A stretch of 33,500 nt of DNA from Bacteroidaceae bacterium. Lineage in GTDB: Bacteria > Bacteroidota > Bacteroidia > Bacteroidales > Bacteroidaceae. Shown one piece after another: positions 1 through 11,700 of the stretch. The notes under the pieces were generated by a model that had not been told where the DNA came from, made no database searches, and saw only the letters and a program-made list of their open reading frames with translations. Location: NCBI GenBank assembly GCA_017534815.1, contig JAFXVS010000033.1, forward strand, positions 1-33,500, in the 5' to 3' direction. The stretch's first letter is position 1. The number at the start of each line of letters is the position of its first letter. Made by a program: the position numbers and the translations under genes.

Positions 1-886
1 CGACCGTCAGCGGGAACGCGGCATCTATCGAGTGACGCTGGTGGGCGGAGCGGTGAACGTGGTGCTGCTGCTCTTCAAGTTCGTGGCGGGCATCGTGGGA
101 CACAGTGCCGCCATGGTGGCCGACGCCATCCACTCGATGAGCGACTTCGTGACCGACGTCATCGTGCTTGTCTTCGTACGCATCAGCGGCAAACCGAAAG
201 ACAAGTCGCACGACTATGGGCACGGCAAGTACGAAACACTGGCAATGACCATCATCGGCATCGCACTCCTCGCTGTCGCGCTCGGCATCCTCTACAGCGG
301 CGTGATGAAGATTGTGGCATGGGTGAACGGCGAGTCGCTGGAGGCTCCCGGCATGTTGGCACTCTGGGCGGCCCTGCTGTCGGTGGTGCTGAAGGAGGCC
401 GTCTATCGCTACTCGATGGTGAAAGCTCGCCAACTCCAGTCGCAAGCTGTGGAAGCCAACGCCTGGCATCACCGCAGCGACGCCCTCTCATCCATCGGCA
501 CCTCCATCGGCATCGGCGGCGCCATCTTTCTGGGTGAACGCTGGACGGTGCTCGACCCCATCGCCTCCGTCATCGTCGGCCTCTTCATCGTCAAAGTATC
601 CATCGACCTGCTCCGTCGCGGCATCGGCGACCTGATGGAGCAATCTCTCCCCGATGAGGTGGAGGCAGAAATCCTTCAACTGGCCGCCTCCGTACCCGGC
701 ATTGCCGAGCCCCACGACCTGCGCACCCGCCGCATCGGCAACCACTATGCCATCGAACTCCACATCCTCATGCCCGGCAACGCCTCCCTGCGCCAAGCCC
801 ACGACAAGGCCGACGAAGTGGAAGACCTCCTAAAAAAACACTACGGCGCGAATACTCACGTCGTAGTGCATGTAGAGCCTTTGTAA
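1..886 (+). CDS. Cation diffusion facilitator (CDF) family metal transporter, 5' end outside the window
   Basis: The reading frame is open from base 2, so the start codon lies upstream; the GTG at 32 is internal. CDF proteins export divalent metals such as Zn, Fe or Mn from the cytoplasm by proton antiport. What is visible: hydrophobic helices, the family metal-site motif ADAIHSMSDFVTD in an early helix, a second HHRSDALSS motif in a later helix, and a C-terminal cytoplasmic ferredoxin-like domain with several histidines (ending HVVVHVEPL). About 295 residues are present, close to full family length. It ends in TAA, only 7 bp from the end of the convergent small peptide gene. The metal cannot be deduced from the sequence. 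Confidence 0.93.
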   Translation, partial: DRQRERGIYRVTLVGGAVNVVLLLFKFVAGIVGHSAAMVADAIHSMSDFVTDVIVLVFVRISGKPKDKSHDYGHGKYETLAMTIIGIALLAVALGILYSGVMKIVAWVNGESLEAPGMLALWAALLSVVLKEAVYRYSMVKARQLQSQAVEANAWHHRSDALSSIGTSIGIGGAIFLGERWTVLDPIASVIVGLFIVKVSIDLLRRGIGDLMEQSLPDEVEAEILQLAASVPGIAEPHDLRTRRIGNHYAIELHILMPGNASLRQAHDKADEVEDLLKKHYGANTHVVVHVEPL

Positions 887-893
887 GTGTTCC

Positions 894-1028
894 TTAGTCT
901 TCGTCGATGTCGCCCACTGTCGTTGAATGTCCCTTCTCGTATTCAGTCACAGTGTATGGAGCCATGCTGCATCTGGATAGGTCAACACGGGCGATGTTGA
1001 TCTGGGGTTTATGATAAGTCCTTTTCAT
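894..1028 (-). CDS. Small 44-residue protein, overlapping the end of the fimbrillin-like gene
   Basis: Starts with ATG at 1028 and overlaps the TGA stop of the upstream gene in an ATGA arrangement, which favours translational coupling. The peptide begins MKRTYHKPQINIARVDL and ends acidic (VGDIDED). The opening MK-x-x-Y-x-KP followed by a short hydrophobic stretch resembles many unannotated short peptides of Bacteroidales genomes; that comparison is from memory. There is no signal peptide and no recognised domain. It is the last gene of the surface-protein operon. Function unknown; it matters because it argues that the overlapping TGA really terminates the preceding gene. Confidence 0.6.
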   Translation of the reverse strand: MKRTYHKPQINIARVDLSRCSMAPYTVTEYEKGHSTTVGDIDED

Positions 1029-1924
1029 TCTAATATCGATTTTGTGCCAAGTTTAATATTAACGGTGTATTCCTTACCGGCTTCCCATGAACCTGTAAGA
1101 GGAATGTTCACGCTCGTTTTTGTCTGCCCAGAGAAGTTCACCTCCAAATAGGCGTCAGAACATGACTGAGGAATCATGAAGATGCAGTCGCATGGCAAAT
1201 CTGTTGGTGTGGTTGAAACGGATATGGGGCCATTGGTGAGAGTGAAATAATTATAATTAGAACCGCTTACGCTTACATTTTTCCATCCACTATTAAAAAA
1301 ATACCGGCCAGTGTTTTTTACATTGCGCAAAACGATACTGGTTACAGTAAGTGTACCGTTGCTTATTTGCCCCGCCAATGTATTCGTGATAAACACATTG
1401 AACTTCACAGCGGCACAAGCATGGTCAAAAGTAAGATGAACCTTGCCAACATTACCAGAATCGTGGTCTATGTACGACGCCGTTGTCTTGGCCACCAACA
1501 GGTCGTGCTGCGTAAAGCCATCTTCATACACTGTGAAATTAATGTAGGGATCATCACCATTCACATTGTAGGTCTGGAACCTTGAAGCACCAACCGTATG
1601 AGCATAGAAAGGAATCTTTTCATTGGTTCCTGCACCAGTTGGCCAACTCCCCGTTACAGTCCACGTATTATCGCTTTCTTTCTTCGACGCTTCATATTCA
1701 TTGCTTCCGTTATGCATCGTAAACTCAGCGAGCGATGCAGTCGTTGTAGCAACGGCTCTTGTCCCCATATCCAATTCTCTGGCCTCTGCTCCTTCTGGAA
1801 TCATGGGGCGTTCGCTGACTTCCACATAGATGGGACGATTCTGTGGGGGTGTTGGGCTATCGCTATCTGATGAGCAGGCAGCCAGCAGACCTGCCGTCAG
1901 GATCACACATAATTTTGTTTTCAT
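1025..1924 (-). CDS. Fimbrillin-family (Mfa-like) lipoprotein
   Basis: 299 residues with a type II signal peptide (MKTKLCVILTAGLLAAC, lipidation at Cys17) followed by an S/D-rich linker, as in exported Bacteroidetes lipoproteins. The body has the pattern of the fimbrillin/Mfa-like family: an early segment ending in RAV, IPFYAHT, a central LTFDHACAAVKFNV block and a C-terminal GKEYTVNIKL strand. Such proteins form stalks or tips of surface fimbriae after proteolytic maturation. It lies 8 bp after the preceding lipoprotein gene in the same operon. Its stop is TGA, the only apparent TGA terminator among the intact genes of this window, which is notable given the UGA-recoded gene at 27288-30101. 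Confidence 0.82.
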   Translation of the reverse strand: MKTKLCVILTAGLLAACSSDSDSPTPPQNRPIYVEVSERPMIPEGAEARELDMGTRAVATTTASLAEFTMHNGSNEYEASKKESDNTWTVTGSWPTGAGTNEKIPFYAHTVGASRFQTYNVNGDDPYINFTVYEDGFTQHDLLVAKTTASYIDHDSGNVGKVHLTFDHACAAVKFNVFITNTLAGQISNGTLTVTSIVLRNVKNTGRYFFNSGWKNVSVSGSNYNYFTLTNGPISVSTTPTDLPCDCIFMIPQSCSDAYLEVNFSGQTKTSVNIPLTGSWEAGKEYTVNIKLGTKSILE

Positions 1925-1932
1925 ATCAGTTT

Positions 1933-2730
1933 TTATTTATAATCTAATCCATAGAATATCCCACCTCCTGAGAGCTGAATAGTCTCTTGTGAAGTGTAAA
2001 TGCCACGCTTCCGATAGGAATAGTAGCAGATGTGAGCCTCCTCTTTCGCATTGTAGGAGAAGGCTGTGAAGGGCTGATCTGGCTTTCCAACGCCACGACA
2101 CTCATCACCCACGAACACAGCCACCAAGTCTTCCTCATTGACCGCAGCATCAGACGAATAAGCTACCGGATAAATGGTCATCGTGGTCTTCACCGGATAT
2201 TTCGTGGAGCCATTCATAAGATTCGGAGAGAATTCCGTGTCAATGCCCAACGTCAATTCGTTACGGAAAGTGTTCTCACCCGTAAGGACAAAAAGCTGCT
2301 TGAGCTTTGCACAGTAGTAGCAGAGGCTAAACTCTTCATTGTCGTAAGCACTATTGCCGTGTACGTTCAACACGAAATACACCTCTTGCTCTGTGCCAGA
2401 GCGTTGAGAGAGCGCACGGCATTCATCGCCTACAAACACAGCCATCCGGTCATCATCGCTGGAGAAGAACGTCAGCTCGTCTTGCAGACGCAACTGGGCT
2501 ATCATCTTGTGCTCATATTTCGCAGGATCTGGTGGCGTCCACTGCGGTGCTTCCTGCGTGTCACTCATATCCACATCCCAATATGGATATGGCCCTTCCT
2601 CAAAACGCGCGAAATCAATATTTCCCACATAGCCATTGTTGCCACCATCATTATTATTGTCGTCCGATGAGCAGCCCCACGCTAAGGTGAGGACTGCTAT
2701 CGCTATCATATAAATCGAATACTTCTTCAT
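1933..2730 (-). CDS. Surface lipoprotein with two copies of an AVFVGDECRG module
   Basis: 265 residues; lipoprotein signal MKKYSIYMIAIAVLTLAWGC with Cys20 and an Asp/Asn-rich linker. The body holds two copies of a module of roughly 85 residues, marked by MAVFVGDECRALSQ and VAVFVGDECRGVGK, each followed by strands ending in CYY. Related modules occur twice near the C-terminus of the giant protein encoded 9 bp upstream (VGAFAEDGSCVGV and RLLAFSDGELRGE). Shared modules and tight spacing suggest that the two proteins work together at the cell surface, perhaps as anchor and adhesin. I know no established function for the module. Confidence 0.75.
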   Translation of the reverse strand: MKKYSIYMIAIAVLTLAWGCSSDDNNNDGGNNGYVGNIDFARFEEGPYPYWDVDMSDTQEAPQWTPPDPAKYEHKMIAQLRLQDELTFFSSDDDRMAVFVGDECRALSQRSGTEQEVYFVLNVHGNSAYDNEEFSLCYYCAKLKQLFVLTGENTFRNELTLGIDTEFSPNLMNGSTKYPVKTTMTIYPVAYSSDAAVNEEDLVAVFVGDECRGVGKPDQPFTAFSYNAKEEAHICYYSYRKRGIYTSQETIQLSGGGIFYGLDYK

Positions 2731-2739
2731 AAGTCAATA

Positions 2740-5700
2740 CTATTTAATGGTTGTTTTCTTTCCATTATAAATATATATGCCCTTCTCAGTCGGCTTACCG
2801 TTCAGCTTGACGCCAGAGATAGTGTACCAGCCATCCTTGAACCGGTCATCGCCGTCAGCCTCAACGAATGTGATGGCAGTTGGCTCGGTGGGTGAACCGA
2901 TGACGGTATTGCTCTCGTAAGCCATCACCTCACGTGTCGTGGCGATGATCTCGCCCTCACGCTCGATGGCGAACGACAACAGCGTCTTCTTGTCACCAGC
3001 GATGCTAAGATAATAGACAGAGTCGATGGGCACAGCCTCACCACGCAGTTCTCCGTCGCTGAATGCCAACAGACGGTCATCATCCTGCAACTCAATGCCT
3101 CGAACACAGGCTGCCACTGACATGTTCTGACCGTAGTCTGTCAAACGTCGTGACTGAGCCACCGTGTTCTCGAAGAAGGCACTTCCAGGCTCGTAGTACG
3201 GATAGCGGAAGCTTGCTTCATTCTCTGCATTGCGATAGAGCATATAGCCCTCGCCTGGCTTCATGTACTCCAAGGAGCCAGACCAATAACCACTGCCATT
3301 GGAAAGTTCTGTATAGACTGCAAACTCTTCGCGGCTCTTCACCACATCGCGGTTGCGAGCAATACCTGTGTAGTCAGCCATTGCTGTGGTGACTGGCAGG
3401 TTCACCAGCGGCGTGTAGCCGATGCTGTTCCAGCCGTGCTTGACATGGATGGTTCGCTGACTCTCATTCTTCAGCGGATTGCCAGGAATCTCTGCCGTCA
3501 TGTAGTCGCTCACATGGATACGATAGCTCCGTTCGTTCAAGATGATCATATCATTCATGTCACCCGTCTTGTTCGACAGCCACATGCCCAGCTTCTTATT
3601 AAAGATGTAGGTGAAGTCCTCCGTGTCATCCGTCAAGATGTCGCCATCATGCCAATCGAAGCCTGCGAACATCTTCAGCGGCTCACGATAGTATCTGCTT
3701 GCCACGTTGATGGACACCCAGTTCCACCCTGGAACCACAGTGATTTGCTGGTAGTAGAGCGAGCCTGCCGTCATCATCACTGGTGCATCCACGGAACCCA
3801 CGAGCTCGCTGGCCGTGAAGGTCACCGTCGGGTCGGTATCCAGTAGGAGAATCTGACCAGTCTGGTGATGCCACAGTTTGAAGGTAAGCGGCTTCTTCGA
3901 TACGGCGTCGCTGTCGAAGAGCGTCATGAAGAGCTGGCTCTGTCCCGTGTTGGGGTTGTAACTGATGTTGCTCACACCCACACAACTTCCATCTTCAGCA
4001 AAAGCACCGACCTTGTCTTCCTTGTCTGTCACGAGTGCATCGCCCAAACGAACTTGTCCAACCAGGTTCATCGAGAAGTGCTTCTTTTCCTCTTCGACTG
4101 TCCACATTGGAGTGTCACCATTCTTACGGATGCTCAGTGCCAAAGGTTCAGACAGGTCATTCTCATCAGTCAGGTAGATGAGCTCGTCGTATGTACCCAC
4201 GTTCAGGTCTGCGCTCACAGTGAAGTGCAGCGTCTGTTCACCCAGCGGCTCAATCTGATCAGTTTCTTTATCGACAGTAAGCCATCTCGGCAGGTTCTCC
4301 ACCCTATAAGTCTGAGTGGAACCACTGTTGTTCGTCACCTTCACATCGAAGTCATACGTACCACTCTCTCGTCCGCCATAGAAACTCTCTTCCCTACTCT
4401 TGGTCTCCCAACGCAGCGGGTTGCGATCGATGAAGAAAGCAGACGTGACAGGCGAAGCCAAATAGTTACCGTTCAAGTCAGGAATATCCGTCACCGTGAC
4501 AAAGACGTGACGCTTGTTGATACGAGCATCCTTCTCGTCGATGTTGACCAGCAGTTGGTTGTCGCGTCCCACGAAACTGAAGTTCAGGTTGCGCAGTTCC
4601 ATGCTGGCCTGTACAGGTGCGCCAAAAATCTGCTCGATATGACTCATCACGAAGTCCACAGGCTCCACAAATACAGTGTCTTTCTTCTCGATGACGTTTC
4701 CGTGATCATCATACTCAATCACCTGATTCATGGCGTAAGGCCTCAGTTCCAAATTATTGTTCGACTGTCTCTCCTGACGGTTGAAGCCCATGTACACAAG
4801 CAGACCTTTCTCATCTCCACGAGGGCTCTTGGTGCTGTAGCGTTTCAGCAGCGGTGGTGGCAATGCCTGAGCGAAGAGACAGATTTCATCGAGGTTACCC
4901 GTCAAAGCATTCTGGCTGTGCAGCGTCGTCACATCCGATCCAGCATTATGCCAAACCATGTTGCCCACATAGAAGTCCTCGCCCGACATACCACCTAAAG
5001 TGTCAGTGGAGAAGGATGCACGCAGCACACGATCCACATAGATGTCGGCCACCTTATGCGAACGATCCACAGTCATAGCGAAATGATGCCAAGTGTCATC
5101 AGCCCACTGCTTGCCCAACTTGATTTCATTTCCGTAGGTACGATATTTCAGTTGACCGCCTTCGAAGCCAATGAAGAACTTGTTCTTAGCGTCAGTATCC
5201 GTCTTGTAGCCAGAACCGTTACTGATGAGGGCACCCTGTCCACGTTCCGTCTTAAACCAGAACATCAGCGTGTAGTCCGATTCAGCACTACGTGCGACCT
5301 TCTTCTCACTCATCTGCAGACCCTTCACAGGCTTCTGCTCGTTGAAGTCAAGATGGAGCGACATGCCTCGTGGCAGCGCCCAAGAAGCTCCATGCAACTC
5401 TGCGTTAGCACCCTGAGCCACATCAACAACATAGAGTGTCTCACCGTCATTCATCGGATAATAGTTGGCAAGACCCAACTCATAGCCAGTCAGCATACGT
5501 TTGCCGTAGTTAGTGAGCAAGTCCGTAGTCATCAAGCGGTTCCAAAGACGAGCCTGCAACATGCGTCCGCTATAGTGCATGCGATCACCTGTATCCACCT
5601 CGTTGGTAGCACCAAAGATGAGCGAACCATAACCCGTGTAAGCGACACTTTCGTAAGAGCCGATGATGGAGTCATTGTACAAGTATGCCTTACGATGATC

Positions 5701-8700
5701 ATTATCCAGAATGAGCGCCACCTGCTGCAGCGAGCCCTTCTTGATGGAGTAATTACTCTCGAACGAGATGGTGTCAATCACAGCCTTCAGTTTCCATTCC
5801 TTCGTGAGCCACAACTGCAGACGGTGTCCATCCGTTCCATGAGAGAAGAGCGGCATCTCATTACCCGTTTCATCAGGACGCACCATCAGGTCGATGGTCA
5901 TGTTCTTGTTGGCGAAGTTGCGACGAGCATCCGTCTCAGCATAACCTGTACCTGTGAAGAGCAGCGATGGTTCCTCTGTGATGGCTGTTTCGTTCGTTTC
6001 ACCCACCACTTGGAAGTTCGTAGCCTGCTGCAGATAGTTATGCTCGATGGCTTCAGAGAAGTTGAAGATGATATTCTCTCCTGCACGGACAATGCCATTG
6101 GTCGGCTCTGCTGTGCCAAAGAGTTGTGGACGTCGTGTATCCTTGATACCACTAAGCACCTTCGAGTCGCTGGTGATGAAACTGTTGCCGTTTCTGCAGT
6201 AGAGACGTGCTCTCAGGTCGTAAGCCTTCTCCATCACAGTACCGTCACCATAGAACTTGGTCACGATGTTACCGTTCTCAGGAATCATCTCATTTGTACC
6301 CGTAGCCTGATTATAGAGCGTCGAATCGGCATAGAAGGCACAGAGGTTCGTCCAGTAGTCATCGCCACGCGTACTTTCCTTATATTGGAACTCGATATGG
6401 TCAAAGTTCTTCTGGTTCTTGTCGAAGCCACTGATGATGATTGGCATATACCAACCATGCTTCTTGTCGAATGGTGCATCCGTGTTCATAATCCACTTGT
6501 CACCTGGCACAGAAATCTCCACGAATCCTGCATCATGCAGATAATGGACTGAGAATGCCACCTCCTGCACGCATTGCACATCGTTAAGAGAAATGAGGCC
6601 AAGCTTCAGGTTCTCGTAATCGAAGTCCTCGCCAGCATACACCTCCAACGTCTTTTCAGTCACTTCACCAGGCACAGCCTTGACCGTCATGCCGTCTTGC
6701 GACAGCGGCATGCCATCCACCAACAGACGGGCACCCTTCGGATTCGACTGAGTGTTCAAGAAGAGGGTAAAGAATTGCAAGTTGCCACCAATCGCATCAG
6801 GCTGTTCACTCTCATTGGTCATGTAGAGTTTGAAGCGGGCTGGTTCACCCTTAGGCACACCACTGATGCTCTGCTTGTCCATCTTGATGACAGGATTCTC
6901 AATCTTCTTCGTACGCTCGTCGAGCACAGAGCCATGACGATAGAACAACGTCTTGCGCTGGTCCTCCCATGTACGAACTGTGGCACCACCAAGGGTACGA
7001 TAGATGAAGCCTCTTGGTTTCACCATATCATGCACAATGTCACGAGCACCCACATCACGATCCAAGAAGTATTCCACATAGTCAACATTGTTCAGGAAGT
7101 TCTCTTCCACAAACACGTCTGTGCGGCTATCCACTGTAGTTGAGTCGCGTGAGTTAAGCACCTTTGCATAATAGACATCGAAATTCAAGTGCGACTTCTT
7201 GTCCATCTTGATGGTGAAGCTCTCCTTGCGATTATACTTTGTTGTCTCGTTGCTCTTTGGCGTCACAGCAAAGGCAGCCACAGGAGTAAGGTTCAGGCTC
7301 CACTTCAAGCCCACGAAACTAATATCATACTCAGCAAGTGGGTTTGAGGTGTCCTTCTCGATTGAGCTCACACTTGAGGAACCAAACGTTTTAGAGGCAA
7401 ACATACCTGCCAAGAACTTGCCCACAGTATTTCCAAGAAGCGTTCCTATTTCAGCAAAAGCAAATCTTGCTCTTTCCACATCTCCATAATCATCTTTGTC
7501 TGGATCAGGATTGGCAAAGTAATTATGGGTGAAATCAGTAGCAAGCCAATTGTAAGAAGAAGTGTTGGAGTATTCAGTGGAGAAATCCTCGCTATAGCCA
7601 ACGGTACCACCACCGTCCACCTCAAAGTTCTTCATCTTGTCACTCGCCTCCAGTTTCTCTTTCTCGTTGCGTGCAATCATGCTCATCCAGGTGTACATGG
7701 TGATGCAGCGATCATACACCTTGTCCTCTTGAAGGCTACCATCATCTCCATTGGGTAGTACGATGATGTAGTTCATCTTCGACTGGTCACCATACTTATA
7801 GTTCACGTTGGTACTATTGAAGACGTGGTTGCCTTTCTCATCCGTATTCATCATGCCGAAACGCTCATCCTTCGGATCTTTGATGAGTGACAGATAAACA
7901 CGCTCATTTGTAGCATTGGCCAGAGCTTCTGCCTCTTCCAGTGTACCTGTGAACATCAGGCTTTGACACTCATCAGCAAGGGCTGGAATAAGCTGCTTCA
8001 AGATATATTGTTGTGAGTGTACGAAGGTGGAGTTAACCGTTTGGCCGTAATTCAACACCTCTGTACGCACCAGATGGAACGTTTTACCATCTGCGTCTGT
8101 ACCACGAGCTATTTCCACCATACGGCCTGCCTCAAGGGCACCTGCATTCGTACGGAACACAGAGTCATTGATGGCTTGAACGGCCACTGTCGGACGAACA
8201 AACATATTCGTTTCCACACCCATATAGAGGTCGGCTTCAGCACCCACCATCGTGCTTCCAGCGTCGGTCGAGATGTCTTCAGTTGCTGTCAGCGTGTAAG
8301 AGAAAGCACGCTGGCCTGTGCCAGAGAATACAATGTCAACACTGGTGTTGAACACACCCTTAGCATGCCCCACTTGACCATAATTGCCACCAGTACCCAT
8401 ACCAGCCCAAATACCAGTATAGAAATCTTGTCCAGAACCAGCCTTGATACCCAGACTCAATCCACCCTTCCATGCCATATCCATCTGATAAGCCAGCTTC
8501 AAGGTCGAGCCCTTAGTCAACTTGGCCGAAGAGCCACTTCCTGGTGGGTCACGCAGAATATCGACAAGCACAGGTTTGTTGATGCTGATAATATCCTTGG
8601 CACCTTGCTTAGCATACTGACTGAACACATAACCCTTCAGCGGTTCACCCTCAAAGGTCACACTGTCACGTTCCAGCGTGAAGGTCACCGTACTGAGAGC

Positions 8701-11700
8701 ATCCTTGCCTGTGAGCATATATGGTCTTTGCTCAGCTCGCAATACATAGTTTCCTTCACCATTTGCATCGAGCGAAAGGGTGTCACGCTGTACACCACTG
8801 ATGAATCCGTTGCGGATGGTCACAAAACCGCCATCCAGTTTCACCACATCTACCGTGTCGCTCTGCACATTATTATTATAATAGTAGCGCTCTACGGCTG
8901 AGAGTTGGATGCCATAGCCTCTGTCTGTGCTGAAGACAGGATAGTCAAACGTATATTTCGTTTTCGTAATGGTCTTCTTTGTCTTCTTATCTTCAGTCGT
9001 CACAGGATAAGCAATTGGGATCTGATGCTTCTCACCCGTCAGCGTACGCATGGTAAAGTTCTTCTCGCCAAAGTAGTCGAAATTGTCGTAGCCTACCTGC
9101 TTACGTTCCAAGAGCACAGGGCTGCGATAGATACGACTATACTTAGCGTTGTAACCAACCTTCACTTGCGTCACATCTTCATTTGCATGACTTTTCCATG
9201 CACCGTCCAATGTCTCCTCATGCCAAACCAGCGAATCCGTCAGGTCGATGACATCGTTGGTCTTGCCCTCTTGGAACAAAGTGGCATAGCCGTCGGCTGT
9301 AATCTGCTGAATCTTCCACTTCACAGGTGGCAGCAACACTTCATACTCACCCGTGAGCGAGTCTGGCCACACCTCCATACGATGGCGTGTGGTGTGAACA
9401 CGGGTCTTATACACATTCGAGTCGTTCTTGCCGTACTTCGGATGAACGTATGTGGTGTCACGTTCTATGATGGAACGATGCACGTTGTCAAACACCAGCC
9501 ATGAAGAGTTGTCGCCTTCGAGCACGAAGACCATCTTTAGGTTGTCACCCAAGTTGTTAGTCGAGAGTGAGTAATCCAGCGGCAGGTCACCCTGCTTCTT
9601 ACCACCAGCCACACGACCAATCAGTTTCACGCGCGTCTTATCATAGAAATAGGTCTGAGGCACATCCACTTGGAAATCGATGTCCTGCGTCTGACCATTC
9701 TCCTTGTAGAAACCATTCTCAACGAAATCGTGTCCGTCCATCACAGCTTGAATCGTGTGCAGACCTTTTGGCATACGGAAGGAGAACTTACCCTCGAAGT
9801 CACTCTCTACTGCTCCACCAGCTGAACGCACCTCACGTCCATCCACCAGGAAGCGGGCACCATGCACAGGAATGCTCGTGCCTTCATACATCACCAGACC
9901 TGTGAACTTCACACCAGAAACCAACGTGAAAATGCAATCCTTCTCCAGATTCGACTTGTAATTGAAAGTCACAGGGATGCCATCCTGACAGTTCGTGGCC
10001 AAGTCTTCTTTCGTCACGCCACCGACCGACAGTTTGTAAGCACCTTGCTGGTAACTCCAATACCTCAGATTGTCAATACGGAAGTAACCCGAATCGTCTG
10101 TGACGCAGGAAGCTTCGTCCTTGATGTCGGCACCAGTTCCTGTAGGTGAAGCCGTCACACGCATGCCAGGCACACCTGTACCATCAGTGAAGCGTACATA
10201 ACCTTCCACCGTACCAGTCTTCACACAGTGACCAAGCACCTCTGCCGTGAAAGTGGAGTCCTTACCCTCACAATCGTTGATGGAACATACCTTATAATAA
10301 TAGTCGTACACAGGCGAAACCTTCTTGTCCTCATATTCCAAGTCGCTAAGCAGAGAGGCAACGACTTCCCACTCGCTGCCCTCATCCGTCTGACGGCGCC
10401 ATACCTCAAAGAAGTCAACGTCACCTTCCGTCTTCTGCCACTTCAGCAAGACAGAACTCTGCAAGTCTGTCGTAGCTTCCAGCGAGGTGACATCCACCTT
10501 GCCCGTGCTTTCGTAATAGTACTTATGAGAAGGCATGCTGATATCATAAATGACATCATGCACAGGAATGGAGAATTCTTTCTGCACCAGCACAGGAGCA
10601 TTATTCTTCCAGCCCCACTCTGTCGGGACATTATCGGCCTTTACACCCTGTGCCGTGCCCCACTTTGTTTTATAGTAGCAATCCTGAATGCCTACCCACT
10701 GCTGGTTAGATTGTCCAAGGAAAGTGGGTCCATTATCTAGATTGATAATATTAGAGGCTTTTATCAGTTCATAGAAACATTGGTTCAACATCGTGAAGCC
10801 ATCACCTATACGATTACCCGCAAAACCTTTCCATCCTGATGACGATGATATAAAAGAATTATCATAATATCCTGAAAATGCGCCATTGGTAATGCGGAGG
10901 CTTGCCCCATTCAAGATTCTGGCAACCACAGCTCCATGAGCCGCATCTTCGAATCCCACATTCTGCTTGAGGGTGGCGGTGACAAGAAAATTCTCAAGAA
11001 AGACCTGTCCGCCATAAACCTGAGAAACAAGACCAGACATAAAACGTCCAGATGAAGCGACACTACCGTTTATAGAGATGTTACCAATGACAGCACCATC
11101 GCAAACGTAGCGGAATGGAGCCATATATGCATAATCAGCAGTCAATGCTAAATTCAAATTGTGGCCATTACCATTAAAATTACCCTTGTATGGCGTGTTG
11201 ACATCATGTCCCACAATGTAACCATCGGACTCTATCCTCACATCATTAGTCAAGATGGCATTCAGGTAAGGTTCTCCCCTATTCACGCGACGGGCGAAAT
11301 TCCTCATGTCCTCTGTACTTTCTATCTGCACGAAGATGTCACCCACACCCTTGCCAATGGGCGAATTCTTGCCATCCACCACCATCCTCATGTCATAATT
11401 CACACACGAACGAGGCAGCTTCACTTCCAACTTCTTCGCACGCCTCTCATCATCCGTCAACACATGGGCAATGCTGTCCACGCGCTGACCGGCACGATTA
11501 TAGAGGAACATCTCCAGACGCATCTCTGCACGATCGTCCCACACATAATTAACGTCCGTGCGATTCTTCTCATAAGCCCACGTCACCAGCACCTTGTGCT
11601 CGACTTGGTCAGACCATTGCGTCTTCACCCATGCAGGATTGTTCAGCGACAAGGTGGCCAGCTGTGGCTGCACATACGCAATGGTTGGGTTCTTGTCCGT

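Noticed and set aside
3865-6552. Long plus-strand ORFs opposite the giant protein gene (for example 3865-4998 and 5056-6552)
   Set aside because: Shadow frames of a 10-kb gene; no promoter, no domain pattern, and unnatural His/Arg/Thr-rich composition.
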